Assembly (NCBI RefSeq): GCF_018691265.1
Contig: NW_024881330.1
Location: 13,660,386-13,724,385 of the forward strand
Reading direction: 5' to 3'
From: Tyto alba
Lineage: Eukaryota; Chordata; Aves; Strigiformes; Tytonidae
DNA length: 64,000 nt
In this document: piece by piece, positions 63,702-64,000 of the stretch
How the letters are laid out: the number at the start of each line of letters is the position of its first letter
Position numbering within the stretch: position 1 is the first letter of the stretch
Position numbers and translations under genes: made by a program
The notes under the pieces: generated by a model
Seen by the model: the letters and a program-made list of their open reading frames with translations, nothing else
Databases searched by the model: none
Told to the model about the DNA's origin: nothing

Positions 63702-63819
63702 GGTGCCATTTGGGGGGTGATCTAATGCCTAAAGTGTCTCAGTAGAATTGGTTCAGCAGTTGCACAGTTTGTGAGCAGTCAATGCTGCTCCTAAGTACCT
63801 GTTGACAATGAATACTGAA

Positions 63820-63846
<27 letters not shown>
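63820..63846. repeat. 27-base T run
   Basis: Uninterrupted T, the last simple repeat before the window end. No TTTATT (reverse polyadenylation signal) lies immediately to its right, arguing against a minus-strand retrocopy tail. Confidence 0.9.
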
Positions 63847-63851
<5 letters not shown>

Positions 63852-64000
63852 GCTTCTGCAGTATACACGTAGCCTTAAAAATACATTCCTGTATGAAGCT
63901 ATCCTTTTTATCCAGTTAGCTGATTTGAATTCACTACCAATCTTGGACACAAGTAATGCATGCAGTTCTTAGATTTCATTCCAGATTCTGGTCATTTACC

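Larger units (their letters stand above)
61196..64000. other. Unique sequence with long T runs
   Basis: No exon or interspersed repeat is recognised to the end of the window. T runs are listed separately. The frame at 63187-63537 (+, 116 residues) is opposed by a minus-strand frame and has no family signature. Confidence 0.4.

Noticed and set aside
1..64000. CRISPR arrays, operons, bacterial insertion sequences, prophage or tRNA/rRNA genes
   Set aside because: No direct-repeat arrays with spacers, no dense gene packing and no cloverleaf-type sequence was seen; the CpG island and CR1 elements indicate a vertebrate nuclear genome.

Overview
The window looks like ordinary nuclear DNA from a bird. 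The main reason is the set of at least eight decayed or truncated pieces of CR1-type LINE retrotransposons (the dominant LINE family of birds). They include recognisable CR1 reverse-transcriptase translations, the typical CR1 3'-end wording (a block like GGGTTGG followed by AGGTCCCTTCCAACCT), and one element that still ends in two tandem CATAGAAT octamers. I see no SINE or L1 bursts of the mammalian kind. Species cannot be named from this.

Layout. Positions 1-960 are unique sequence. Positions about 960-2820 form a strong CpG island. It holds a perfect cAMP-response element (TGACGTCA, 2175-2182) next to a perfect octamer (ATTTGCAT, 2191-2198), a second CRE-like site (1104-1111), GC boxes, a run of 29 G, a 93-base A-rich tract, an alternating purine-pyrimidine stretch and a small GC-rich minisatellite. 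This is the only convincing promoter-like region. Its direction and its gene are not decided by the sequence; a good minus-strand splice-donor match (boundary 1845/1846) leaves a leftward-transcribed gene open. From about 2.8 kb to 64 kb there is no protein-coding exon that I can recognise. That stretch is either a giant first intron or an intergenic desert, carrying CR1 fragments, a few very old MIR/L2-like relics, simple repeats and long A or T runs.

CR1 pieces, left to right: 20.4-20.9 kb (-), 26.3-26.8 kb (-), 26.9 kb (+, short), 29.1 kb (+, short), 30.3-30.5 kb (+, short), 40.3-40.8 kb (-), 46.7-47.4 kb (-), 54.0-55.2 kb (-, the longest and best preserved) and 61.0-61.2 kb (+). All are 5'-truncated or internal and none is intact.

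Most open reading frames are short chance frames in non-coding DNA. The only ones with a recognisable protein match are broken CR1 reverse transcriptases. No RNA gene, CRISPR array or operon-like structure was found. I did not find evidence for a new biological system; the observations most worth a second look are the CRE/octamer promoter, its unusual simple-sequence content, and a few inverted repeats and composition anomalies in the desert.
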